A stretch of 64,000 nt of DNA from Streptomyces sp. RPT161 (GTDB lineage Bacteria > Actinomycetota > Actinomycetes > Streptomycetales > Streptomycetaceae): the NCBI RefSeq assembly GCF_027533845.1, contig NZ_JAPZVN010000023.1, forward strand, positions 1 through 64,000, written 5' to 3'. The notes under the pieces are model-generated. The model did not search any database and was not told the DNA's origin. It saw only the letters and a list, made by a program, of their open reading frames with translations. This document shows, piece by piece, positions 49,172 to 58,281 of the stretch. A program made the translations under genes and the position numbers. Position 1 is the first letter of the stretch, and each line of letters starts with the position of its first letter.

Positions 49172-52100
49172 ATGCCCGGGCGGGTGCGGCGGGTGCTCGC
49201 CGACTGCGGGGTGGACCTCTCGCCGCAGGAGCTGCTGGACGCCCTGTGGCTGGCCCAGCGGCTGCCCGCCGACGCCTCGGCACCGCTCGCCAGAGCGCTG
49301 GCCGCGGCGGAGCCGACTCCGGTGACCGGCGTCTCGGAGGCGGCCACCAAGGTGCCGTCTGCCATGCGGGAACTGGCCGCGGAGCAGGAGGCGCCTCCTG
49401 ATCAGGACCTGTCTCCGGGTGCGCTGCACGCGAGCGCCGCCCTGACGCCCTCCTCCGAGGCGGTGAGGAACGCACCGCTGGCCGCGCTCGCGGTCCGCGC
49501 GCCGGAGGAAAAGGCCCTGGGAGCCGTGGAGTTGCGGCTGGGACGCGCGCTGCGGCCGCTGAAGCAGCGGCATCCCGGCGGCCGGCTGATGGAGTTGGAC
49601 GAGCGGGCCACCGCCGACGCCATGGCGGAGACCGGTCTACCGGACCTGGTGCTGCGCCCCGCGGGTGAACGCCGACTCGACCTGGCGCTGATCGTGGACG
49701 ACGGGCTGTCCATGCTGCTGTGGCGCCGGCTCGCCGCCGAGTCGCGCTCGCTACTGGAGCGGCTCGGCGCGTTCCGATCGGTACGGGTGCACGGGCTCGA
49801 CACCCGTGGTCCGGGCGAACCCGCGCTGCGGGGGCGCCCGTTCGCCGCGCGGGCGGCCGGCCTGCGTCCGGGGTCGGTCGCGGATCCGACCGGGCGGACA
49901 CTGGTCCTGGTGGTCAGTGACGGTGTGGGCGCGGCCTGGCGGGACGGGCGGATGCGGCGGGTGCTTGAGCGCTGGGCGGTCTGCGGGCCGACGGCCGTGC
50001 TGCACGCGCTGCCCGCCCGGATGTGGAACACGTCCGGGATCCGCACGGAGGACTGGGAGGTGTCCGTCCACCAGACCTGGGCGGCCAACCGGACGTGGCA
50101 GGTGGCCGATCCGGTGCTGCCGCCGGAGCTGGCACCGTTCGACGGCATGCCCATTCCCGTACTCGAACCGGAGCCCGGTTCGGTGGGCAGATGGGCGCGG
50201 CTGGTCGCGTCCGCGGGCGGCAGCGAGATGCTGCCGCTGCTGGCCGACGCGCCGCAGGAGACACCGCGACCCGCCGTGCCGTCCCGCAACGGCGGTGATC
50301 CGGTGCTGCGGTTCCGCAGCGCCGCCTCCCCGGAGGCGTACCGGCTCGCCGCGCATCTGGCGGCGGTGGCGCCGGTCTCCGTACCGGTGATGCGGCTGGT
50401 GCAGTCGGCGGTGCCGTGGCGGGCGGAGACGGCGCATCTGGCCGAGGTGTTCCTGGGCGGCCTGATGCGGCGCACGGACGGCGGCGGCAGCGGCACCGGA
50501 CCGCAGCACCAGACGTTCGACTTCACCGAGGAGTCCCGCAAGATCCTGCTGGACACCGTTCCGGCCGCCGAACTGGCCCGCACCAGCAGCGCGGTGGCCG
50601 ATCGACTCGGTGAACTCGTCGGCCGGTCACCCGACTTCCCCGCCTGGCTGGCGCACCCCGGCGGGACGGACCAGGTCACCGGTGCGTCCCAGCCGTTCGC
50701 CGAGCTCGACGCACGGCTCATGCGGCATCTGGGCGCGCCGGTGGGACGCCCGGCGCCACGGCAGCGGGCCTGGGGGCCGCTGGGCCCCGAAGACCCGCGC
50801 TCCCTGGGGCCGTACGAGCTGTACGCACGCAGCGAGGCCAGCGGGTTCGCCGTGCTCTATCTGGGCCGGGACGGTTACGGGCGGGAGGCGCTGCTGCGGG
50901 TGCCGCGCTTTGCGGATCCGGAGGACGCCCACCACCTCACCGAGCGGGTGGCCCAGGCGCTGACGCGGATGGGCGGTCAGTACGCGCCCGCGCTACGCGA
51001 CCACAACTCGGTCGAGCCGCCCTTCTGGACGGCCGAGGAGCTGCTGGTCGCGGCGACGGGCGAGCCCGCACCCCAACTACCCGCCTTCGTAAGGCAGAAG
51101 GATCCGTCTCCTGGTTCCACCCTGTGCTACGAACTCAGTTGGAGCCTGGCTCAGGCGGTGAGCCGCTGCCACGGACAGGGTATGGCGCACGGCGCCCTGA
51201 CCCCGGCGTCCGTCCTGGTCACCGGACACGCGTCGGTACGACTGACCGGTTGGTCGAGAGCCCTTGTCCATCCCCCGACGCACGAACTGGGGGTGGCGAC
51301 CGCCTCCGACGTCTATTCGCTCGGCACGCTGCTGATCGCGCTCAACTCCCGTTCGATGCCGTGGAGTCCGGAGGAGGGGGAGTTGCGCGGCTCCTCGTCC
51401 TGGCTCCCCCGCGTCCCCCATCCCGAGCTGCGGAAGGTGCTGAGCCGGTGCCTCGCGCTGGATCCGCGGACACGGCCCAGCGCACGCGAGGTGGCGGACG
51501 CGTTCGCGGCACTGCTGCAGGGCGGGGCGGGGCGGTGGTCACCGCCGCTCGATGTGGCGGACGACGACTCCGCTGAGGACCTGGTGGTGGACGAGGCCCC
51601 GGCGCCCGTGGTGGAGGCGCCGTCGCCCTCCGCGCGGCTGTGGGTGCCGCAGCGCCGCACCGCCTGGGGCAGGCAGATGCAGGAGCGGCAACTGGAGCTG
51701 ATCCAGCGGCCGTTGGCCCGCTGCCACCGGATCGTCGTGGCCAGCACCCTCCGCTTCGCGGGTGCCTCGACCACGGCGCACGCGCTCGGCGCGCTGCTGG
51801 CGTCCGTGCGGCAGAACAGCAGGGTCGTGCTCATCACCAACGACCGCAAGTGGTTCGCCGGAAGTGACGCCTCCGGCCTGCGCATCCCGAGGATCGAACG
51901 CAACCCGGGCGGCCCGCTGAGCACGCCGAGAAGTTATCGGGGGCTGGTCAACAGCCTGCGCGACGAGTGCGATGTGCTGATCACCGACACGGACGCCGAC
52001 ATGCCGCTGCCCAGTGGTCATCTGACGGACTCGCTGGTGGACCAACTGGTGGTCGTGGCCGCGCCGTCCAGCAAGAGGGGGGCGGTGGTCGACGCCACGG

Positions 52101-52378
52101 AAGCGCTGTTCGACCAGGTCACCCAGACCGCCTCCGACCGGCTGGTGGCGCGGAGTATCGCGGTGATCTCCCAGCACCACGGCAGTGCGGGTGCGCAGCG
52201 GGATCTGTCGGACCGGCTGCGCGGGCGCTGCCGGGGCCTTGTGAGCATTCCGTCGGACGGTGGGCTCGCGGGCGGTCGCTTCCCCGATCCGGCGCTGCTG
52301 CGCCCGGCGACGCGGGAGCGGTACCTGGATCTGGCGGCCCTGGTCGCGGAGGGCTTCCCGCCGGTCGACGGCCGGTAG
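49172..52378 (+). CDS. SAV_2336-type protein: vWA-like domain + pseudokinase + degenerate ParA-like domain
   Basis: A 1068-residue fusion. Part 1 (about 1-480) is the SAV_2336 N-terminal region with a vWA-like strand LDLALIVDDGLSMLLWRR (168-185), in which DDGLS replaces the classic DxSxS. Part 2 (about 543-800) is a Ser/Thr kinase fold lacking catalytic motifs: HGAL at the HRD position, TGW where DFG is expected, but a normal C-lobe (SDVYSLGTLLIAL, LDPRTRPSAREV). Part 3 (about 850-1060) is a ParA/MinD-like P-loop fold whose Walker A reads RFAGASTT without the Lys. It contains DVLITDTDADM and a C-terminal ATPase-like sheet. The protein probably senses and scaffolds rather than catalyses. It ends the four-gene operon. 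Confidence 0.85.
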   Translation: MPGRVRRVLADCGVDLSPQELLDALWLAQRLPADASAPLARALAAAEPTPVTGVSEAATKVPSAMRELAAEQEAPPDQDLSPGALHASAALTPSSEAVRNAPLAALAVRAPEEKALGAVELRLGRALRPLKQRHPGGRLMELDERATADAMAETGLPDLVLRPAGERRLDLALIVDDGLSMLLWRRLAAESRSLLERLGAFRSVRVHGLDTRGPGEPALRGRPFAARAAGLRPGSVADPTGRTLVLVVSDGVGAAWRDGRMRRVLERWAVCGPTAVLHALPARMWNTSGIRTEDWEVSVHQTWAANRTWQVADPVLPPELAPFDGMPIPVLEPEPGSVGRWARLVASAGGSEMLPLLADAPQETPRPAVPSRNGGDPVLRFRSAASPEAYRLAAHLAAVAPVSVPVMRLVQSAVPWRAETAHLAEVFLGGLMRRTDGGGSGTGPQHQTFDFTEESRKILLDTVPAAELARTSSAVADRLGELVGRSPDFPAWLAHPGGTDQVTGASQPFAELDARLMRHLGAPVGRPAPRQRAWGPLGPEDPRSLGPYELYARSEASGFAVLYLGRDGYGREALLRVPRFADPEDAHHLTERVAQALTRMGGQYAPALRDHNSVEPPFWTAEELLVAATGEPAPQLPAFVRQKDPSPGSTLCYELSWSLAQAVSRCHGQGMAHGALTPASVLVTGHASVRLTGWSRALVHPPTHELGVATASDVYSLGTLLIALNSRSMPWSPEEGELRGSSSWLPRVPHPELRKVLSRCLALDPRTRPSAREVADAFAALLQGGAGRWSPPLDVADDDSAEDLVVDEAPAPVVEAPSPSARLWVPQRRTAWGRQMQERQLELIQRPLARCHRIVVASTLRFAGASTTAHALGALLASVRQNSRVVLITNDRKWFAGSDASGLRIPRIERNPGGPLSTPRSYRGLVNSLRDECDVLITDTDADMPLPSGHLTDSLVDQLVVVAAPSSKRGAVVDATEALFDQVTQTASDRLVARSIAVISQHHGSAGAQRDLSDRLRGRCRGLVSIPSDGGLAGGRFPDPALLRPATRERYLDLAALVAEGFPPVDGR

Positions 52379-52494
52379 GTCGGGCCTGGCAGAGCCGGTT
52401 GTCAGACCCCCGTGCGACGATCGGGACAACACTTCGAAATGGCGGAGTGCACAGGGAAGAAGCACGCCCGGGGAGACTACGGAGGAGGTCGACG

Positions 52495-53316
52495 ATGACC
52501 GAGTCACTGTGGAGTGGCGCCGAACTGGATCTCGACGCGTATCTGCGCCGCATCGGCTACGACGGGTCGCTGCGGCCGACGTTCGACACCCTGCGGGCGC
52601 TGCACCGCGGGCATCTGGCCGCCATCCCCTTCGAGAACCTCGAGATCGTGCTGGGCCGGTCGGTGCCGCTGGACGTGCCGACGGTCCAGGCGAAGCTGGT
52701 CGGGCAGTCGCGCGGCGGTTACTGCTTCGAGCACAACCTGCTGTTCGCCGCAGTGCTGGAGCGGCTCGGATACTCCGTCACCGGCCTTGCCTCGCGGGTC
52801 CGCATGGGCAGCGATCAACGCAGGGCCACCACCCATATGTTGCTGCGGGTGGACATCGCCGGCGAGGGCTGGCTGGCCGACGTCGGCTTCGGTGGTGACG
52901 GCCCGCTGGAGCCGATCCCGTTGCGCACCGGCGTCGAACTGCGGCACGGCGGCTGGACGTTCGACCTCGTGGAGGAGGCGCCGGGGGTCTTCCTGCTGCG
53001 CAGTCATCGCCCGGACGGCTGGTTCGATCTGCACGCCTTCACGCTGGAACCGCGCTACCCGGTCGACTACGGACTGTTCAACTACTACACGTCCACCCAT
53101 CCGCGGTCGCCGTTCACCCCGCGTGTCATCGTGCAGCGCAACGGCCCCGATGTCCGGCGCACCCTGGTGGGCCAGGAACTGCGCACGGAGCGCCCGGAGG
53201 GCAGCGTCCAGCGGCGGGACGTCCCGGCCGATGAGTTGCCCACTGTGCTGGCGAAGGTCTTCGGGATAGAACTCGACGCCCAGGACGCGCGGTCCATACG
53301 CGACCGCCACCGGTGA
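52495..53316 (+). CDS. nat: Arylamine N-acetyltransferase
   Basis: A 273-residue NAT with the complete catalytic triad: Cys77 in RGGYCFEHN, His114 in ATTHMLL and Asp129 in LADVGFGGD. It also has the N-terminal FENLEI motif. It transfers acetyl groups from acetyl-CoA to aromatic amines and hydrazines; in actinomycetes some members act in natural-product pathways, but no such cluster is nearby. ATG 52495 has GGAGG eight bases upstream. It follows the conflict operon after about 115 bases and converges with the gamma-glutamyltransferase gene. Confidence 0.93.
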   Translation: MTESLWSGAELDLDAYLRRIGYDGSLRPTFDTLRALHRGHLAAIPFENLEIVLGRSVPLDVPTVQAKLVGQSRGGYCFEHNLLFAAVLERLGYSVTGLASRVRMGSDQRRATTHMLLRVDIAGEGWLADVGFGGDGPLEPIPLRTGVELRHGGWTFDLVEEAPGVFLLRSHRPDGWFDLHAFTLEPRYPVDYGLFNYYTSTHPRSPFTPRVIVQRNGPDVRRTLVGQELRTERPEGSVQRRDVPADELPTVLAKVFGIELDAQDARSIRDRHR

Positions 53317-53328
53317 GCTGCCACGAGA

Positions 53329-55143
53329 TCAGCGGCCGACCGCGTACCCCTGCATACCCCGGGGGTTGGCGGCGGCGCTGAGCACACCGGTGGCGGGATC
53401 CCGGGCGACGACGCACAGCCGCCCCTCGGACCAGGGCCCGCCGACCGTGACATGGTGCCCGCGGGCCCGCAGCCCGACGACCGTCCGCTCCCCCAGGCGG
53501 GACTCGACGGTGACGCTGCCGGGCCGCATGGCACGGGGGTGGAACGAGCTGGGGAAGCTGTCGTTGTGCCAGTTCGGGGCGTCGATGGCGCCTTGGAGGT
53601 CAAGTACGCGGCGCACGGCGGGACGCAGTGCCACGGCGAGGAAGAAGTGCAGGCTCCACTGGTCCTGTTGGTCTCCACCAGGGGTACCGAAGGCCATCAC
53701 GGGCTGTCCGTCGCGCAGTGCCATGGACGGGGAGAGGGTGGTGCGGGGGCGTCGGCCGGGGGTGAGGGAGTTCGGCAACCCCGGTTCCAGCCAGGTCATC
53801 TGGAGTCGGGTGCCCAGCGGGAAGCCGAGTTCGGGGACGACCGGATTGGACTGCAGCCAGCCGCCGCTGGGGGTCGCGGCGATCATGTTCCCCCAGCGGT
53901 CGACGATGTCGAGGTGGCAGGTGTCGCCGCGGGTCGCGCCGTTGGTCGCGACGGTGGGCTCGCCCGCTCCGGCGACGGCCAGCGGATCCCAGGCTTGTTC
54001 GCTGCTCTGGCCGGTGGCGGCGCGCTGGGCCTGGTGGGGCAGTCGGGGGGTGCGGCCGCCGGGGCTGCCAGGGCGCAGGTCGCGCGATGCGGTGTCGCCG
54101 ATGAGTTGCCGTCGGTCGGCGGCGTAGGAGTCTGACAGGAGGTCGTCCAGGGGGACGTTGCCGGGGTCGGCGTCGCCGTACCAGGCCTCGCGATCGGCCA
54201 TGGCGAGCTTGGTGCCCTCGATCAGCAGGTGCGGGTAGTCCTCGGCGCCGTACTCCAACTCCTCTGGCAGCAGGGAGAGTTGCTGGAGGAAGACCGGGCC
54301 CTGGCTCCAGGGGCCGGGTTTGGCGATGGTCCAGCCGTTCCAGTCGTAGGTGGCGGGCGCCTCGTAGGAGGCGGACCAGTTCGCCAGGTCGTCGCCGGTG
54401 AGCACTCCGGCGTGCCGTTCGCCACTGGTGTCGAGAGCGGGACGGGCTGCGAAGGAGGTGAGGGCCTCGCCGATGAAGCCCTCACGCCAGACCCGGCGGG
54501 CGGCGTCTATCCGGTTCTCCCGGCTGCCGGGGGCCGCCTCGGACTCGGCGATGAGGCGGCGCCAGGTGCGGGCCAGCGCGGGGTTCCTCAGGAGGTGCCC
54601 GGGGGCCGGGGGGCGCCCGGCGGGCAGGTAGAGCTCGGCGGAGGTGGTCCATTCGCGCAGGAACAGTTCGCGTACCGCTTCGACGGTGCCACCGATGGCT
54701 TCGACCGCGGGGTGGCCGTGTTCGGCGTAGCCGATGGCATGGGTCAGTACGTCGGCGAGCGGCTTGGTGCCGTGGTCGCGCAGCAGGAGCAGCCAGGCGT
54801 CGAAGGCTCCCGGTACGGCGGCGGCCAACGGGCCGGTGCCGGGCACGAGTTCGAGCCCCAGCCCTGTGTAGTGGTCGATGGTGGCGCCCGCGGGCGCGGG
54901 CCCCTGGCCGCACAGCACGCGTACCGGGCCGTCCGCGGGGGCGAGGATGATCGGGACCTCGCCCGCCGGACCGTTGAGGTGTGGTTCGACCACGTGCAGT
55001 ACGAACGCGGCCGCGACGGCGGCGTCGAAGGCGTTGCCGCCGTCCTCCAGTACCGCCATGGCGGACTGTGAGGCCAGCCAGTGGGTGGAGGACACCATGC
55101 CGAACGTGCCCTGGAGGGTGGGGCGCGTGGTGAACACGTTCAC
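53329..55143 (-). CDS. Gamma-glutamyltransferase family protein
   Basis: A 604-residue Ntn-hydrolase of the gamma-glutamyltransferase/peptidase T03 family. STHWLASQSAMAVLEDGGNA and GGNAFDAAVAAAFVLHVVEP mark the N-terminal half. The autoprocessing Thr lies in RGDTCHLDIVDRWGNM (most relatives have TTH in this place), and TPGGDQQDQWSLHFFLAV lies near the C-terminus. No signal peptide is visible, so the enzyme is probably cytoplasmic, unlike the classical secreted GGT. The GTG start overlaps the stop of the SCP2 gene (GTGA), so the two form an operon. Substrate unknown. Confidence 0.88.
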   Translation of the reverse strand: MNVFTTRPTLQGTFGMVSSTHWLASQSAMAVLEDGGNAFDAAVAAAFVLHVVEPHLNGPAGEVPIILAPADGPVRVLCGQGPAPAGATIDHYTGLGLELVPGTGPLAAAVPGAFDAWLLLLRDHGTKPLADVLTHAIGYAEHGHPAVEAIGGTVEAVRELFLREWTTSAELYLPAGRPPAPGHLLRNPALARTWRRLIAESEAAPGSRENRIDAARRVWREGFIGEALTSFAARPALDTSGERHAGVLTGDDLANWSASYEAPATYDWNGWTIAKPGPWSQGPVFLQQLSLLPEELEYGAEDYPHLLIEGTKLAMADREAWYGDADPGNVPLDDLLSDSYAADRRQLIGDTASRDLRPGSPGGRTPRLPHQAQRAATGQSSEQAWDPLAVAGAGEPTVATNGATRGDTCHLDIVDRWGNMIAATPSGGWLQSNPVVPELGFPLGTRLQMTWLEPGLPNSLTPGRRPRTTLSPSMALRDGQPVMAFGTPGGDQQDQWSLHFFLAVALRPAVRRVLDLQGAIDAPNWHNDSFPSSFHPRAMRPGSVTVESRLGERTVVGLRARGHHVTVGGPWSEGRLCVVARDPATGVLSAAANPRGMQGYAVGR

Positions 55144-55607
55144 GCCTGGGGGATGTCGAAGTAGGACAGCAGCCCTCCGGCCAGCCGTAGGTCACCTTGC
55201 ATCTTCAGTTTGCGGGTGAGGAACAGGGCCGGTCCCGAGGCGTTGCCGGAGGCCAGCCTGAGCAGTTCCGGAGCGGCCATGGTGAGCGTCAGCCGGGCGG
55301 GGCGGTCGGTGCCGTGCGGGGTGACCACGCACCGGCCGTCCGCGATGTACGTCTCATAGGTGTCCAGGACGTCGCCCGCACCGGTGATGCGCCAACGCAC
55401 CAGCGCGGTGCGGTCGCCTGCCTCGGCCGGTTTGAACAGGGTCTCCATGCGGCGGAAGAGTTCGTCGAGCACCCGCCTGCGGTGCGGCCCGGCCATCACT
55501 TCGGCGGTCCTTCTGGCGGGTGTGTCCCGGACGATGCGGGCGAACTCAGCGGGGTCGACGGACCGCAGATCGAGGGCGCCGAGGTCGAGGGCGTCGCTGG
55601 TCGCCAT
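55140..55607 (-). CDS. SCP2 sterol-binding-like protein
   Basis: A 155-residue protein with SCP2-type fold features: RVLDELFRRMETLFKPAEAG, RWRITGAGDVLDTYETYIADG and the hydrophobic tunnel part ALFLTRKLKMQGDLRLAGGL. SCP2 proteins bind lipids or acyl chains. ATG 55607 has AAAGGTG upstream; the longer frame is not used. It is co-translated with the gamma-glutamyltransferase, an uncommon partnership for which I know no precedent. Confidence 0.8.
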   Translation of the reverse strand: MATSDALDLGALDLRSVDPAEFARIVRDTPARRTAEVMAGPHRRRVLDELFRRMETLFKPAEAGDRTALVRWRITGAGDVLDTYETYIADGRCVVTPHGTDRPARLTLTMAAPELLRLASGNASGPALFLTRKLKMQGDLRLAGGLLSYFDIPQA

Positions 55608-55685
55608 GGCGGGCACCTTTCTGACTTCCCGGGAGCTACTGATCAGTAAGGCTAGGAGCCCCCTCAACCTGCCGCAAGACGACCG

Positions 55686-57143
55686 CTACCAACCGTGCGA
55701 CGGCCGGGCGGAGCCGCCCGCCCGGTCCCGCCACATCGCCCTGATCACCGCCCGCGCCGCGTGGAAGCCCGACATCCCGTGCACCCCGGGACCCGGCGGC
55801 GTGGCGGAGGAGCACAGGAAGACCGCGGGATCGCTGGTGGCGTAAGGGACCCGGCGCAGCGTCGGCCGGAGCACGGACCGCAGTCCCGCCGTGGAGCCGC
55901 AGGCGTAGTCCCCGCCCACGTAGTTGGCGTTGTGCGCGGCGAGTTCGGCCGGGCCGCTGACCGCACGGGCGAGCACCCGGTCCCGGAAGCCGGGGGCGAA
56001 GCGTTCCAGCTGCCGCTCGATCGCCTCGGTGGCGTCGCCCCGCCAGCCGTTGGGCACCCGCCCGTAGACCCAGAAGACGTGCTTGCCCTCGGGCGCGCGG
56101 GTGGGGTCGAAGAGGCTGGGCTGGGCGGCGAGCAGGTAGGGGTTCTCAGGTGCGCTGCCGTGCAGGGCGGGCAGCAGCCCGGCCTCGACCTCGCTGAGGG
56201 TGCCGCCGACGTGGACGGTGCCCGCACGGGTGGCCTGCGGGGAGTGCCAGGGCACCGGACCGTCCAACGCGTAGTCGATCTTGAATCCGGCGGCTCCGTA
56301 GCGGAAGCCGCGGTAGTCCTTCGGCAGCCCGGCGATCCTGGTGAGCGCGGTGGGCGAGGTGTCGAAGACGTAGGCCCGGGCGGGCGGCAGTTCCTGCAGC
56401 GAGGTCACGGTGGTGCCGGTGTGGATGGTGCCGCCGAGGTCGGTGAGGTATCCGGCCAGCGCGTCCGCGATGGACTGGGATCCGCCGCGGGCCAGTGGCC
56501 AGCCGACCGAGTGGCCCGCGAGCAGGAACATCAGCGCCGCGCCGCCCGTGGTCAGCCCGGTGAGCGGAGTGCTCAGATGACCGGCGCAGCCGGCGATCAG
56601 GGCGCGCGCGGGAGCGTCGTGGAAGCGGCGGGCCAGTACGGCGGCGGGCAGCCCGCCCAGCATGCCGAACCGCGCGAACAGCAGCGGGCTGCTCGGCAGG
56701 CCGGTCCACTGCGCGCGCATCACGTCCCGGGCAAGTTCGTCCCAGTGGCCCAGGAACGGGGCGAGCATCCGGCGGTAGGCGCCCGCGTCACGCGGTCCGA
56801 GCGAGGCGGCGGTCTCGCCGACGGCACGGGAGAGCACGGCCGCGGAGCCGTCGGGGAACGGGTGGGCCATCGGCAGGTCGGGGTGCACCCACTCCAGGCC
56901 GTACTTGTCCAGCGGCATCGTCTTGAAGATCGGGGAGCCGATGCCGAAGGGGTGCGCCGTGGAGCACGGGTCGTGCCGGAAGCCGGGCAGCGTCAGCTCC
57001 TCGGTGCGGGCTCCGCCGCCCACGGTGTCGCCCGCCTCGAACACCTCGACCGCCACCCCGGCCCTGGCCAGCTCGATCGCCGCGGTCAGCCCGTTGGGAC
57101 CGGCCCCGATCACTACCGCTTCCGTCGTCGGCGAGTGCTTCAC
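55686..57143 (-). CDS. Phytoene dehydrogenase-like FAD oxidoreductase
   Basis: A 485-residue flavoprotein of the phytoene dehydrogenase/amine-oxidase-like family. The FAD dinucleotide motif is [20 protein letters not shown] (residues 10-29), followed by [17 protein letters not shown] and the C-terminal [14 protein letters not shown]. Members oxidise polyenes or amines; no carotenoid genes are adjacent. Start uncertain: GTG 57143 and GTG 57149 are both possible. It is in the same direction as the pyrimidine-catabolism genes, 118 bases after the F420 oxidoreductase, but probably not functionally tied to them. Confidence 0.85.
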   Translation of the reverse strand: MKHSPTTEAVVIGAGPNGLTAAIELARAGVAVEVFEAGDTVGGGARTEELTLPGFRHDPCSTAHPFGIGSPIFKTMPLDKYGLEWVHPDLPMAHPFPDGSAAVLSRAVGETAASLGPRDAGAYRRMLAPFLGHWDELARDVMRAQWTGLPSSPLLFARFGMLGGLPAAVLARRFHDAPARALIAGCAGHLSTPLTGLTTGGAALMFLLAGHSVGWPLARGGSQSIADALAGYLTDLGGTIHTGTTVTSLQELPPARAYVFDTSPTALTRIAGLPKDYRGFRYGAAGFKIDYALDGPVPWHSPQATRAGTVHVGGTLSEVEAGLLPALHGSAPENPYLLAAQPSLFDPTRAPEGKHVFWVYGRVPNGWRGDATEAIERQLERFAPGFRDRVLARAVSGPAELAAHNANYVGGDYACGSTAGLRSVLRPTLRRVPYATSDPAVFLCSSATPPGPGVHGMSGFHAARAVIRAMWRDRAGGSARPSHGW

Positions 57144-57261
57144 AGTCACCACACTGCCAGAGGATCGCGTGGACGCGCAGGCCGGGGTGCGCTTGCCGCG
57201 CTGGCGGTTCTTGCTGGTCGGGCAGGCCCCCGGGCCCTCGGTGGGGGCCTGCCCCAAAGCG

Positions 57262-58272
57262 CTAGCCCAGGGCCGGGATTACGTGGTTGCCGTAGGCGTC
57301 GATCACCGCCTCGCGGGCGTCGTGCATGGCGTAGAGGGCGAACTGGTCGACGCCCAGCTCGCGTAGCCGTTCCAGCTTCTCTATGTGGGCGTCCGGGGGG
57401 CCCAGTACGCAGAAGCGGTCGACGACGGCGTCGGGGACGAAGGCCGTGTCGGGGTTGCCGACGCGGCCGTGGTGGGAGTAGTCGTAGCCCTGCCGCTGCT
57501 CGATGTAGGCGGTCAACTCCTCGGGGACCACGGCCGAATGCTCACCGTAGCGGGCCACGAGGTCGGCGACGTGGTTACCGACCATGCCGCCGAACCACCT
57601 CGACTGCTCACGGGCGTGGGCGAGCCCCGCCTCCGTTCCGTCGGTGACGTAGGCGGGCGCCGCCACACAGATGGTCACGTCCCCCGGATCGCGCCCCGCG
57701 TCCACGGCGGCGGTGCGCACCGCCTTGACCATCCACTCGGTGAGGAACGGATCGGCGAGTTGCAGGATGAAGCCGTCCGCCTCGCGCCCAGCGAGGGCCA
57801 GGGCCTTGGGTCCGTAGGCGGCCATCCACACCGGCAGCCTGCCGTCCTTGACCCAGGGCAACCGCAGCGAGGTCCCGTCCACCGACACCTCGCGCCCCTC
57901 CGCGAGTTCGCGTATGACGTGCATCGCCTCGCTCAGCGTGGCCAGGGTGTTGGGTTTGCGGCCGGTGACCCGCATCGCCGAGTCGCCGCGGCCGATCCCG
58001 CACACCGTGCGGTTGCCGTACATCTCGTTCAGGGTGGCGAAGGTCGCGGCGCTGACCTCCCAGGCACGGGTGGCCGGGTTGGTGACCATGGGCCCGACGA
58101 TCAGCCGCTCGGTGTGCTCCAGCACCCGGCTGTGGATGACGTAGGGCTCCTGCCACAGCACGGTGGAATCGAAGGTCCAACCGTAGCGGAAGCCGTTGTG
58201 CTCGGCGCGGCGCATCAGTTCGACCACCGCCGATCCGGGCGGATCGGTCTGCAGGACCAGTCCGAAGTCCAT
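57262..58272 (-). CDS. F420-dependent LLM-class oxidoreductase (TIGR03842 type)
   Basis: A 336-residue luciferase-like monooxygenase-family enzyme that uses coenzyme F420. Typical features are [60 protein letters not shown] and [20 protein letters not shown]. This subfamily regularly sits with dihydropyrimidinase, aminotransferase and nitrilase genes in actinomycetes, as here, and probably acts on a pyrimidine or hydantoin-like substrate. The exact reaction is unknown. It is 9 bases downstream of hydA in the same operon. Confidence 0.9.
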   Translation of the reverse strand: MDFGLVLQTDPPGSAVVELMRRAEHNGFRYGWTFDSTVLWQEPYVIHSRVLEHTERLIVGPMVTNPATRAWEVSAATFATLNEMYGNRTVCGIGRGDSAMRVTGRKPNTLATLSEAMHVIRELAEGREVSVDGTSLRLPWVKDGRLPVWMAAYGPKALALAGREADGFILQLADPFLTEWMVKAVRTAAVDAGRDPGDVTICVAAPAYVTDGTEAGLAHAREQSRWFGGMVGNHVADLVARYGEHSAVVPEELTAYIEQRQGYDYSHHGRVGNPDTAFVPDAVVDRFCVLGPPDAHIEKLERLRELGVDQFALYAMHDAREAVIDAYGNHVIPALG

Positions 58273-58281
58273 CTGCCCTCC

